This document shows positions 39,176 to 51,108 of a DNA stretch of 64,000 bases, piece by piece. The stretch is from Riptortus pedestris (taxonomy: Eukaryota; Arthropoda; Insecta; Hemiptera; Alydidae). The notes under the pieces were generated by a model. That model was not told the origin of the DNA. It saw nothing but the letters and a program-made list of their open reading frames with translations, and searched no databases. Location of the stretch: the NCBI GenBank assembly GCA_019009955.1, contig CM032228.1, forward strand, positions 230,630,001-230,694,000. Reading direction: 5' to 3'. A program made the position numbers and the translations under genes. Within the stretch, counting starts at the first letter, position 1. Each line of letters begins with the position of its first letter.

Positions 39176-39776
39176 GTCCGTCACGTAGGGGTTGGGTTAA
39201 CTAAGCATATTTCCCACGTGCGCCACATATTTGAATTTATTTGAAAAAGTGAAAGTTCAATGAGAACAATATTTGGTATTTAAGCTTCAAACAAAGTGCT
39301 TCATCATATAAAAACGTCTTGTTAATATGACATGAGTAGGATGGCGGGTTTACATAAGAATGACAACTAAAAAATCCAAATATCTCGGTTAAAACACGCG
39401 ATCGAGAAAATATGTATATAACAACATTTATAGGTAATTTAATTTGCAACAACATCGATTATGTACAATAATCGAAAATATTTCAAATTTTCGAATTCCC
39501 CTCCCCACTCCCACTGGTCCGATTCAGGTCATTAACCAACTCGATCTTTACTTTTACATAAAACGATTAAATATCGAGTCGTTACTTTTACATTAATGAT
39601 CAAACAAAAATTGGGACCTTTAGAGCGTTAACAGACAAATATATATGTTTAATTTTTAAGAGACCTTATTTTTGTCATCTCCTGAATAGGATCGATGGAC
39701 ATTCCAGGTAATTTTTCGAAAATCTTGTCATTAGTACGTCCTCAATAGCTGATTTCCCTTAAGGGAAATCTGCTAA
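39176..39776 (+). mobile_element. Family A element, best full-length copy
   Basis: 601 bp from gtccgtcacgtaggggttgg to ...gaaatctgctaa. The 5' end carries taagcatatttcccacgtg. The 3' end carries a perfect 20-bp palindrome at 39751-39770 (centre cttaag), and 14 bp of the 3' end (gggaaatctgctta-type) are inverted relative to the 5' end. No reading frame of note. Short subterminal inverted repeats plus a 3'-terminal palindrome resemble non-autonomous Helentron-associated (HINE) elements, but this is only a structural analogy. Confidence 0.85.
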
Positions 39777-42479
39777 TAAAACATAGAAGATTTATTAATA
39801 AATCTATATTTTAACCTATTGTCGTCACAAGAGTTTCATTAAGTTCTAGTCCTTATTATATTTTGAATAAGAGGCATTCTATCATGATTTGTTTTTCTTC
39901 TGTTTGAATACCTCTATGTGAAGAATTTCAAAAATAATTGACCCATTTTCTTTTTTCTTCTGATCCATTTAATTGCCGTCAGAGGTGTAGTCGATGCCAA
40001 TCCCGATTATCTTTCATATCGATATATCATTATGAGTGCATATAAGTATATTAAAAGGAATATGAGTTCAGAGCCTTCAGTAGCTCCGGGTTTGTGGGTT
40101 ATTTAATGAGATCTGGCTGGCCTTCGCATTCACCGCTCCCTTTTATTATTAATCCATATTTGGTTTCGTATTTGCCAATAGTCGTTACCCCAAATATCTC
40201 TCTGCCGCAGCCGTTAATTAATTTACTGTTCTCCTTTCATACTGGTATATTTGGTATATTTTTTCTTCCTTGCCGCAAGAATTTCCTAATCAATAACATA
40301 TCAAAAAGTCCGTCTATGTATAAAAGAATAGAAAATAATATTGATAATAAATGCAATAATTTCCTTAACTGAGGTATTCCCTAATGATTACGGGGCTGAC
40401 CCAGGCAGATGAACTTAAAAAGGAGGAAGTATGTTTGGCCTGTGTGTGTATGCGTTTTGTGTGTGCATTGTGCATATGTCTGCATATAAACTACGGGTGA
40501 CCTGGAGTTGTTTTCCCTTCAAATAATATCGCTGATATAGTACAAGAGGGCTCACGGCATACCCAGGTGTTTATTCACTACAGAATTTGTGTATGTTTTA
40601 ATTTCATATTTGTTGTTTTGCTAGTTCACTGGACTCAGAAAAAAAGGAGTTTTCTGAGTAGACTGACGGACCTCTTTGTACTGCAGGTTGGAGAAGGCAG
40701 TAGTTAGGGTATCAGTGAGCTAGTTTGTCGGTAGACCCCCCCCCGCCATTGTCTTTATAACAGATTAAAAACTTACCTACCATAACAATTAATAACGAAT
40801 AAATATCGTTCCTCTAATATTAGTCAATTTTTAAAACTAGAATTACATAATTTTGAGTGTTTAATTTTTGTTAGATTGATGTGCCTATTTCAGCTACTAA
40901 ATGAAAATGTTGCCCTGAAAACTAGGCAAGCGTTCAATTAACTTGCATTTTTTGATACATTACTTTAAAGATTTATAGAAGTCATTTTCTCGAGACACAG
41001 AGCTGCGCTGAGGATGCAATCTGTCACCTTATCTGGGCATTATGTCCGTCGAAAGGCCAATAACCGACACTCAACTCAAGATATGTACTATTAATGGGAA
41101 AATGCATTCATTGCATCACAGTTGCAAGTGTATTTTGTATCAAGTGTAGCTTCCGGGAGAATAAACAATCTTCTCCAGCGATGTTTCCATTCATAGAAAT
41201 GCTCGTTTTTGGCAACTCAGGCTGGCTATGTTACGACAGGTGGTAGATCGCAACCACGAGACACTATTGGCTATGATCAGCCTGAAGAAGGCAACCATAC
41301 ATGGGCCGAAAATTATATTTTCAATGGACGATAAGACCGCTGGAGCAGAAAGCCCGGGCAAGTCAGAAAACAGTTTGGCCAGTGAGGAAGTCTACTATTT
41401 TATATTTAAAAACATTTTGTTGGAACTAGGATGCTTGACTTAAGATCTTTATGATTGATTGATCTTCTTCCGACAACTTAACTCATTGCCTAATCCCTTC
41501 ATTGATTTTTGCAAGCACCAATTTAAACACTAGTACTTCTCAATCTGTGCGTCTCCTCAATCAAGAACATAATTTCTTATGTTCAGCTAATTTGCTGGGT
41601 TGAAAAAATAGCTCTCTTACTGCCATAATTATTTTAGCTATGTAGGCCATTGCATGTCTAATTGTATTTATTTGTATTTGTTTTATTTAAATGATTTAAT
41701 ATTATGTTAGCATGTAGGCGGTGGCCGGTATCAGATCTCTTCCAAGTGGCTGTCCTTGCTCTCTTTTCCTTTTCGGCTTAGTCTATACCGTATCTCCGCC
41801 ATGTTTCTCTCATGTCTCACTTTACAATTTATGGTGTCTTATACTCTTTTTATATTCTCCTTTTTTTTTTATTCTTTATTTCCATTGGAATGCGAAGAAC
41901 GAAAAGTAGCATGTAAGACTCGATACACCTCCTTTCTTCTAAGAACAGCAGATCATTTGTTTCAAAATGTCCTCCATTGCCGATTTAAAAGTATTTTAAT
42001 TATTTTCGTATCTTACCATCGTTCTTTATCTGCTTAGTCCATTTTTTAGAGCACATTTGTGACTGTTATAGATGTATTTTCCTTTACTAATATATTTATT
42101 GTCTGATTACATCAGTGTATGACGATTGTCACAGCACTTCAACAGGAAGGCTGAAGATGGATAAACTTCAAATTCCTCCTTTTCTTCTCCTTCCTCCTTT
42201 TATCCTTTTATTTCTCGATTCCCTTCTTAACATTATCTTGGGAAATTGTTTAATATTATCTTAGGAAGATCTATACGCAGGGGAAGACTTAAATTTAAGC
42301 AAGTGTTTTGATGTGTGACCGCGAATAGAGTTCGCTTGAGTGGTTGAGCTTTAACGAGAGCTGAGAACTCAAAAATAAGCATCACTATGGGTTTACTACG
42401 GTGTTCCATGTTACTTATTACTATTATATGGAGGTTCAGAGAAAGGGGTATAGGTAGGTGAAGTTGTTAATATCTTCGG

Positions 42480-42590
42480 TATAATGCGCCTGGACTTATT
42501 TTTGTCATCGGCTAGACTGGATCGATGGACCCTTCTAAATAAATTTGGGGAACATCACGTCAATGAGTATTACCTAAGTGGCAATTGTAC
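42480..42590 (+). mobile_element. Family A 3' remnant, decayed
   Basis: Contains ggacttatttttgtcatcgg, ctggatcgatggaccc and gtattacctaagtggcaa, in the order of the family 3' region (cctcattttcgtcatctcc, ggatcgatggaca, gtacgacctcaatagctga). Termini are absent. Confidence 0.5.
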
Positions 42591-44662
42591 AAAATTGTAT
42601 GGTTTCATTTCATGATAACACGTCTTTAGCCCAAAGTGTTCCGAGCTTAACGGCTTCACTGTTGCTGATGCGATAACCATTAAAAGTCAAATATCCTCAC
42701 TAAATTTCCAACCAACTTTCGCTATTGGACGCTAGAACTCTTAGGATCCATTTAAAAACAGCCCCCCCCCAACTGATTTGTACAGCTCATTATAGAATAT
42801 AATGTAATACAGTTAATTGTGACATATGTAATGTTGTGTCTAAATGAACGCATAAGCAGTTCTATTTTCAACAGTACAGCCTTTTAAACGTTTCGTACGA
42901 TTCCTGATGTGAATCTGAGCTCGATAGCTATAAACGTCTTTCAAAGAGGGGAGAGAGAATTTATGAAGGTTGGACCCCACAAACAGCTAATTTCTCCTTT
43001 CTTATGAAAACTACACAAATCATATTTAGGTTTTTTCTTTTTTGTTTATAGTAAAAAGGTCTACAAATTTTGCCCATAACACTTTTTGATCCAGCGCATA
43101 GAAAATGTAACTTGGGGTGATTTCTATGGTCAATAAACTGCTTATATTTTACTGATTGTTCAGAACTTTAAATGTGGACTATGTGGTTTTACATCACTAT
43201 TAACGGATATTGAAAAGTGCTGAGGATTTGTAGCTGTGTTTGCAGATTCGCTGTGATAGGCGCACTATTTTAATAGTTTGAACAAGCATTTTTATTGTCA
43301 CAAGATCAGTGCGAAGAGAAAAAAAAAATTCGCTTCACTGTTAATTCCGTGCACCACTCGTCCAAAAAATATGCCCACTTGATCCTTTAAATAAGTCTCA
43401 GCGCGAAAGAAGATAAAACAAATATTAGAGGATGTTTTTAAAGCTAATTCACATAAATTCAAATTGGGTTTGGCTGTTGACAGTAGCCATGTGGTAAGAT
43501 ATTGTTGACTGCATAGGTGGTAAGCGGCTGTCTAGCCTGCTTTGAGGGCAGCACCCTCCTGTCATTCTGCGTTGACAGCCATCCCCTGTCCTGTCACAAT
43601 GTCCATTCCCGTAGCCATATCTGCTTGTTGATATTACTCCTTATCGGACCATATCTATTGTCTGCCTCGCTTCGTCCTTCGGTCTCCTGACAGTCTATGC
43701 CCATTCCATGCTCTCATCTGCAAGTCTCAATTAAGCGAAACGCAGCTTTCGGAGAGTCCAATATGATCCCAGATCCAAATTTTAATAAAATTCTTAAAAA
43801 ACCCTTTTGTGTGCGCTGTTATCCCTGAATTATCGAACGAGACTAATCGTTAATGAATAACCAATTCTTGAAATAATTTATCCGCTATAAAGCTGAGATG
43901 GGGTAAGTCTCCTAACCATTCAGCAGTTACTACTCAAACTTGTCGCACATCTTTGTGACTCTCATAACCTAACTACTGTTAGTAACTTTCATAAAGGTAA
44001 CTTAATGAAACCCATTATTAGATAAGATGTAATAGCATTTTGCAGTCAGCTCATGAAGAGTCTGCAACTCATCTTTCTTGGCAGATCAAGTGGTCAGCTT
44101 ATACATTTTCCTTTTTACATTATGGAGTCATTACACATCAAAGATCGCTATTTCTTTATCCATGTTGCGTTTACTCATTGTCTCGCAGAGACCAATATAA
44201 ACTGTCATTCGTTGTATTTTTATTTGTTGACTTCCTTACAAACTTAAGAAAGTATCGTAATCGTGAAAAACTTCGGCTTTCAGACTTTAACGGACTTATC
44301 CGTCTTCATCTTATCTGAATAGATTTTGAATAATTTCGGCGTGACACCTGTACGTATTTACGTATCTCACATATCTTATAAATGGCTAGCCTTAGAATGT
44401 TAAAATTTCATATTTACCGTCGTACCATCTAGTTGCATACTTTGTTCAAAATTGACTAAAGGGGATGGGGTGGGTATACAGGTGGTTCAGAATAAATAGA
44501 AAATGGTAAATTTATTCGTATTAGAAATATAAAAAAATACGTCGAAAAGATCTATAAATTATGTTCCATGACATTTTTTAGTCTGATGCATTGCAACGGA
44601 GGTATCGAATATCGCTTGAATGTGAAATGCATCCAAACATTTTGTTTATTTAATTAAATAAG

Positions 44663-44792
44663 TACCTTAAAACTCCCCAACTTTGTGACAGGCTCCCAAC
44701 TTTGTGACACTCAAGATTTTGGGCAAACAGAGCACTCTAGCGGCTCTGGGGATTAATCTTGAGTGTCACAAAGTTGGGGAGTTTTACGGTAT
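44663..44792. mobile_element. Short MITE with 30-bp terminal inverted repeats
   Basis: About 130 bp. The left arm (44663-44690) and right arm (44755-44792) are inverted copies of TACCKTAAAACTCCCCAAC, extending through TTTGTGACA; the right arm continues to CTCAAGATT, matched at 44709-44717. The left side also carries a second direct copy of CTCCCAACTTTGTGACA (44692-44709), so the inverted repeat was partly duplicated. TA at the edges suggests a TA target. No coding capacity. The superfamily is undetermined. Confidence 0.8.
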
Positions 44793-45141
44793 AGATGGAA
44801 GTCATATGTTGTCATGTCAGATTTTTGTCCCCATTGCGAAATCTCTACTGGAAACATACGTATGCCCACAATTAACGAATACAAACGTTTTATAAATTGT
44901 TTCTTAAGTTATTTTCCCAGTCTCCTAAATTTGAATACTAAATGTAGATTTTTTCTCAATTCTTGGTCGAATGCTTTGTAATATCTATAAAATCTCGGTA
45001 AATCGAGAATTCACCTTCCCAGTTCTCTAACTATCTCTTATACCTGTCAAACTTGCAAGGTCGTACAGAAAATGTTAAAGGAATGATTATAGTTAGTGAA
45101 AGTTTAAGCTACCTTTTCCTTTCACCAATATAAGGATAAAC

Positions 45142-45324
45142 CTAACTTCCAGGCACTGCTTCCTGTAACATGTAAATGAAAGGTGCAATAGTAACAATTT
45201 TTTCGTTATGGAAGTCATACCAATGTTCAGGCTTGTGCTTTGGATGTGGAATATACTTATGCCATATAACTAAGGTACATAGAACTGCGATGCCGGATGC
45301 TGTGCGTGTTCCTACCATGGACAT
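45142..45324 (-). other. Unrecognised short antisense ORF with one possible membrane segment
   Basis: The minus strand reads 60 codons from an ATG at 45324, preceded by an in-frame stop about 40 nt upstream. The product has one hydrophobic stretch (ASGIAVLCTLVIW) followed by a His/Pro/Lys-rich segment (HKYIPHPKHKPEHWYDFHN) and a hydrophobic tail. The composition looks more protein-like than most chance ORFs here. Upstream, in another frame, is MVQEWLPFDLGIGQS. I do not recognise it. It may be a remnant of a transposable element or a processed copy, or chance. Confidence 0.25.
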
Positions 45325-47220
45325 CCTACCCAGCCGACCAGAACCACTGCTCCATTAACTCTGGCCTATACCAAGGTCGAAGGGAAGCCACTCCTGCACC
45401 ATCCGTAAAAACTTGTTCTTTTTTTTTCATAAATGAATGATTTTTTTTTTAATTATGAAGTATATGTTAATAAGTTCTTTAAAACTATGTTGCTTATTGA
45501 GGACACATATCACCCAGCCATATCATACATTTCGTAAAGTTTATGTAACTTATGGAATACAACCAGATATAAGGTGTGACAGGACCCAGGACATTGTCCC
45601 ACTTTTACTATATTCAGTGGCAGCTTGGTATCTAATGGCGTACTCCAAGTTTTGCCCCTCTCCAACCCATCCAACAACCTCTGTTGGAGCCTGTCTCAAA
45701 TTATTCTCCACCTGGAGAGTCAAACAATATTTTTTGTGTACCCTCTTGGATCCGTCATTTTCTCGTGTTTCAACCTCCCTATCCTACCATTCTTTGGACG
45801 AATAACACCATCTTTTCCAGGTAAATCGTTTACACATTTTCCTTAGAATTCTACTGCTCCAGGCCAGAAATTCTCTCCAGCGATTCCACTCTGCCCAAGC
45901 CAAACATACCTGTTGGTCTAATTACTTTGTAAATTTACATCTTCGCTTTCTTTCTTCTTCTTTGATAATGAGAGTTTTACAGATGTACCTCGTTCTTGCG
46001 ATCATTCTGCCATGTATATCTTCTTCTAGCCTAATCCTCTCCATTAGTATCTCCTTCTGGCACTTGAAACTGCTTCAACATGGAAAGGTTGAGACACAGT
46101 AAAAGGCAAACTGAACAATTTTTGTGTGATGTGTTTCTGAGGCCTTAAGTATCCTTGCGGAAGAAGACACATATTACGGAAGGAGAATTCATTTCATTCC
46201 AGTTTTCCTAGTATCGTTAAGCATACATTAATAGCTATTCAGACGAACGTGCGTCTTTTAATTTCTCTTTCCAAGCCAAGTGGCGTGCAATTTGCATTTG
46301 TTTAAGCCCCGCGAACTGCTTCTGTAATTTGAAAACAATTTTCTTCAATTTGCATGTCCGACCTTGGAGTATTTGAAAGTCAATTATAATGAGGCAGCTG
46401 ACGAAAATACCGACTCATTCTCTCTCTCTCTTTCTCAGAGTCGTTGGAGACGGAACTGCGTGGGAAATGTTTCAGCTTCCGAAATCATCGGTTACGCCCG
46501 GTCGTTATATTCCGGGATATCTGGTAGGCCTTCTCTGAGGGCAGCATTCCCCCTAGGCTACTCCCTTCCGGAGCTGAGCAGGCAAAAACTCGTTGGTCAC
46601 GCTTGTTATGTATTAATTCTGAGAAGAGTCATCAGAAAAGAAACCCTACATGGCTGTTGGAATGTCACCTCTGATTCACCTCTGACTAACCTATCATACA
46701 TAAATGACGGAAGGTTCGCTCACAATGCCTCTTGTATAACATATACTTAAGGCCAAAGAGGATGTCTCTCATACAGAACATATGTAAACTAAACAGATTT
46801 ATCAGATGTCAGTATGATATGCAGTTGACCTCACATGGCATTCTTTATATCTCGCTAAGTAAGACAACTATGTAAATAAAACTTGAAATCTTTGCCTAAC
46901 ATGGGGTATTCAGTGATATATTATTATGGAACTAGATGGACTATATATGAGTGGAGGTTTACTGAATACTAAAAAACGATAAAATACTTGAAATACGAAA
47001 AATGTTACTTTAATACTTGGGTTACATGAGATCACCAAGTATTGTCTTGTTATTTTGCAATATTGATTACATGACAATTTTTCAAAACGTTATTTATCTA
47101 ATACAGATTAGGGAAATGTGCTAAGAATGCCCACCTTGCATTAGCTTTGTAAAATAAATAGATCTCTTATATGCGATTTTAAAATAAAATATCCTTGGTA
47201 GATACTCATAGTTAAAATAT

Positions 47221-47797
47221 CCGTCACGCAGGGGCCGCGTAAACTAAACAGATTTCCTGAGAGACGTCAAGTTATACAATAGAGAAATCTCCATACGAGT
47301 GCCAATCAGTTACGGAAACGGCCGAACTAGCTTTCGGCGGGAACCATAGCTCGTCCGTTACACTTAATAAAAATGCAAATATCTCGGTTAATATTCAAGA
47401 TAGAGAATAAGTGAATATAAGAATATTTATAGTAAATTTAATTTGCAATAAGATTGATTCTAAACAAGTTTTCGATCCGACGTATAGTAACGGAGATATT
47501 TCGAATTTTCGAAAATTCCCCCCTCTAAACCCCCTCCTCTCACTGGTCCGATTTCAGCCGTTAACGAACTTGATCTTCCTTTTTACATCAAACGATTAAA
47601 TACCGAGTATGGTGACGATTAAACAAAAATTTCGACCGCTAGAGTGTTAACAGACGCACTTATATATATGTAGTTTTGAACGGACCTCATTTTCGTCATC
47701 TCCTGGGTAGGATCGATGGACATTTGAAGAAATTTTTCGAAAATCTCGTCATGAGTACGACCTCAATAGCTGATTTCCCTTAAAGGAAATTTACTAA
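47221..47797 (+). mobile_element. Family A element, variant 5' module (left arm of inverted pair)
   Basis: The 5' end ccgtcacgcaggggccgcgt and the 3' end (tgatttcccttaaaggaaat, ttactaa) match the family. The 5' interior differs from that of 39176-39776: it carries tacaatagagaaatct, gaaacggccgaactagcttt and cggcgggaa instead of the ttggtatttaagc block. It shares this variant module with the inverted copy at 48211-48785. Confidence 0.85.
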
Positions 47798-48210
47798 AAT
47801 TGAATTCTGTCACAGGATTATACTCCCACATTGCTCTTTAAGAGTGTTGCACATCACTCCGATTCCGTGTTTCTCCCATATCAAAGGCCCAAATGTTATA
47901 ATATGCAAAGAACGTATTTTTAATGTACTAAGCTTCGATTTGTACTTCAGTAGTGTTGTGTTGTATTAACTATATACAGATCTATGTGGATGCACATTAG
48001 AAATCCACCTACTGTACATGGTTGACTCGATGTTGGAAATTAATAATCCACTTATCTAGCATCTATTACTTATCATTTATCGATATATATATATTATATG
48101 AATGATATGTAGATAATAGTCAGTGTCTTTCACGTGTTAATTATTTATTAGCGCTTTCGGACTCGTGATGGAGTTATTCACAGTTAAAAATATCTCCTAT
48201 CACTCTTGTT

Positions 48211-48785
48211 TTAGCAGATTTCCCTTAAGGCAAATCAGCTATTGAGGTCGTACTCGTCGCGCGATTTTTGACAATTTTCCTCAAATGTCCATGTATCCTG
48301 CATAGTAGATGACGATAATGAGGTCACTTCAAAATTATATGATATGCTTGTCTGTTACCGCTCTAGCGGTCAAAATTCTTATTTGATCGTAACCAAACTC
48401 GATATATAAGTATTTCATATAAAACTAATGATGATGATGAATGTTGAGTTCGTTAACAGCTGAAATCGGACCAGTGGGAAGGGAGGTTTAGAGGGGAGGA
48501 TTTTCGAAAATTCAAAATATCTCCGTTACTATACGTTTGATCGAAATATGTTATTGCAAATTAAATTTACTATAAATATTGTTATATACATTTATTCTGT
48601 ATCTTGTATATTAACCGAGATATTTGCATTTTTATTAAATCTGGGCGGCTAACGGACGAGAGTGACTTTCCCGCCAAAAGCTAGTTCGGCCGTTTCTTTG
48701 ACTGCTCGGTTCTCGTGAAATTTCTCTATTGTAAAACTTCACGTGGGAAATCTGTTTAGTCTACGCAGCCCCTGCGTGACGGACT
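48211..48785 (-). mobile_element. Family A element, variant 5' module (right arm of inverted pair)
   Basis: Reads on the minus strand from the 5' end (gtccgtcacgcaggggctgc, complement of 48765-48785) through aacggccgaactagctttt and the shared core to the 3' palindrome (ttagcagatttcccttaagg at 48211). Together with 47221-47797 it forms an inverted repeat with arms of about 575 bp and a 413-bp spacer. The spacer holds no recognisable feature. Confidence 0.85.
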
Positions 48786-50678
48786 TCTTTGATTTGTGTC
48801 TAGGAAGTGGCGGCGAGATGGTTAACGGTTGTATAAGGGGTATGCTGTTGAAGTGGCCACTAGAGTGCGTATGGAATGGGCCCAGGAGTCCATTAACATT
48901 CCCGACCTGAACTGGCTAATGACAGATAATTCGCCTTCAGCCCCTGATGAGGCCTAACGTCTCGGCTCTATCATGTCTCCCTCTATGCAAATGGTTCGAC
49001 CATCGCTAAATTGTATATAATTAGTCAGTGCGGTGTCTTAGTCTTAGTTCTCTTTCATCAGGTAGACGAGATAAAAAATTCTAAATAGAATAGGAAAGAG
49101 ACGAGAATTGCGTTCTCCTTCTCAGATTATTCAATGAATAATAATTTCTTTGCTCCTTTTAAAACTAGGGCCTTAGTGATAGACTAAGACCCAGTCGGGT
49201 GTATGACCTTAAGGAATGACTTGCGGTGGCTGGGTGACCGGAGTTGCGGGAATAGCTTCAGGCCCAGGTCCTACAAGACTCTAGCAACTGTGATATTTCA
49301 AGAAAATCTTCCTTCACAAGAAATATATTCATGAAAGCTCAAGCATTTTCTGTAGCTCGAGTGACTTTCTTCAGAGCTTATAATTTGCTCAACTTCACTG
49401 TCGAGGGAACACTGAGTACATTATAAGGTGGAATATTCCCGTGGTAGTAAAGCTGACGACATTTAAACTCTGATGATAGTGGCTTCAGCTACAAAGGTGC
49501 TCCCTTTTGAAGGAAGAGGGAAAAGTCTTGGAATATCCCAGTCCTTCACTCCCAACAACATACTCCTATGGTTCTAGCAGTCATAAACTAAAAAATAATA
49601 AACTACCCTAGGTGTTGCTATAGTCAACATTTGCTGTCCATTAAATTAATGCCTCATCATACTTACGTTTTGTCCGGCACACTCCACAGCCGCTCTGAAG
49701 AGCCACCAGAAGTCCAGTTCAATAATATACCATGTGGGCCTACGAATTTCCTATTGCATTTACCACAATCAATCAAAATTCAGAAGTTGATTCATGAATA
49801 TCAGTTTAACACTTACAAATTTTTGAGTTATATAAATGAAACTCATAGGCAAAATATACTAAGTTAACCGATCATGTAGAACTGTCTATAAATTTGTTCC
49901 CGCATCTATTCTTGACTATAAATCTTTACAGCACTTTCAGAATTATCTCTGATTTCATTCATAGGTGATTTAACAATGACAAGTAAAAATGTACATATAT
50001 TTACTATTCCTAGAGGAATTGAAGTCCACTCAGTAGTGCCGCTGTGCCTTCAATACCCCCCCCCCTTAGAGGAAGATTATAGGTAAACTATAAAGTAACG
50101 TGAGCATCTATAATTATATTATATATAATTATAGGTCACATAACTAAACAAACTCAATCGACACAACCTACTCTACTAAAATCAAATGCAGAAAAAATTT
50201 GCTGTGTGGAATTTTCTGTTATGAATACTGGCAAAGAAGTAGCAGAGGTTTAAACAGTTCTGGGGGAGGGGAGGTCTATATAACAGAAATGTCTTTCATC
50301 ATAGGCTCCTATTGTGCATCCCTCTCCCTCCTCACCCCTCAACCTTTTGTAGAAATATAACCCTCTTTATAAAGATGGAATAAAATGGGTAATATTTCTT
50401 ATAGAATAAATATAGAAATGAAATATAAATATACATGTCATCGATATAGATACGTATACCGGAGTTGGCCTCTATCAATTTATACATAATTATAATAATT
50501 GATTACCACACAGCTCCTCCATGAGTTTTTTTTTCTGCTTTAATTTCCTGCTGTATCATCGGTTTGGGAGATCTTTTTTTTTTGTTATAGGTATCAATAT
50601 TATTATATATATAAAATTACATAACAATTCTTTTTTGAAGAGTGTACTTATGTATTTATATTGTATTATTCATTGCAG

Positions 50679-50718
50679 ATTGTCGGGCCTGACTGGATGG
50701 TGAAGCTAGGGAGGATAG
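50679..50718 (+). other. Weak candidate for an upstream Hr39 exon, inside a GC-richer purine island
   Basis: An acceptor-like tattcattgcag ends at 50678. An ATG at 50697 opens MVKLGRI, and a donor-like gtgaga starts at 50719, leaving one spare G. This fits the phase required by exon a (the split codon would be GAC, Asp). The surrounding 50679-50875 block is clearly richer in G and A than its neighbours and ends in another donor-like tctag|gtaac at 50876, so it could instead be a non-coding leader exon. Phase agreement alone has a one-in-three chance of being accidental. Confidence 0.2.
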
Positions 50719-50981
50719 GTGAGAGGAAACGGGACAGGAGATCTGAAGAGAAAGACTCGGAAAGGATGAGGGAAATGGGAAGGTAGCAGAAGGCTGACAA
50801 TGGAGGGAGGCCTCAAGTGTAGACCCAGCTCGGCTGGTTTAACCCTGTCTCTCAGGTCACCCTCGCTTTCTCTAGGTAACATTTAAAATGTTTGGGTAAT
50901 AAAAATATATATATAAATAAAAAAAAATATCAATAGCTATTTTTCTCATTAAGTTTTGAAAGTGTGTAAGTATGATAGGTA

Positions 50982-51108
50982 GATTTTATTTAATGAGATC
51001 ATCATTAAATAAATTCCTATTGTCCAGATGAGAACCAACTCACGAATGAAGGCTTACCAAGTGAAATTATGACCAACTTCTTAACTCACATGCCTAACCA
51101 GAGCCTCA
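50982..51108 (-). mobile_element. tRNA-derived SINE, 3'-truncated, minus orientation
   Basis: Head and middle only: ttttatttaatgagatcatc, ttaaataaattcctattgtc, agaaccaactcacgaatg, ttcttaactcacatgcctaa and ccagagcctc. Confidence 0.75.

Larger units (their letters stand above)
38561..47220. other. No convincing gene
   Basis: Apart from the family A copy, the MITE and the unidentified antisense ORF, the region holds GC-richer blocks at 43490-43770, 45100-46080 and 46340-46720 without a recognisable product. 38580-38950 is very AT-rich. Confidence 0.4.

Noticed and set aside
45371..45379. ccaaggtcg, a match to the NR5 monomer site YCAAGGYCR
   Set aside because: A handful of such 9-mers is expected by chance in 64 kb on two strands; no cluster was seen.
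45437..45805. 122-codon plus-strand ORF
   Set aside because: Opens with a poly-T-derived hydrophobic stretch; no family resemblance. The minus strand gave only scattered basic stretches that do not form one frame.
46364..46750. 128-codon plus-strand ORF
   Set aside because: Starts in AT-rich sequence, includes a TC-repeat-derived Ser/Leu run, and resembles no protein I know.
50107..50131. Short AT palindrome
   Set aside because: Expected by chance in AT-rich sequence of this length.
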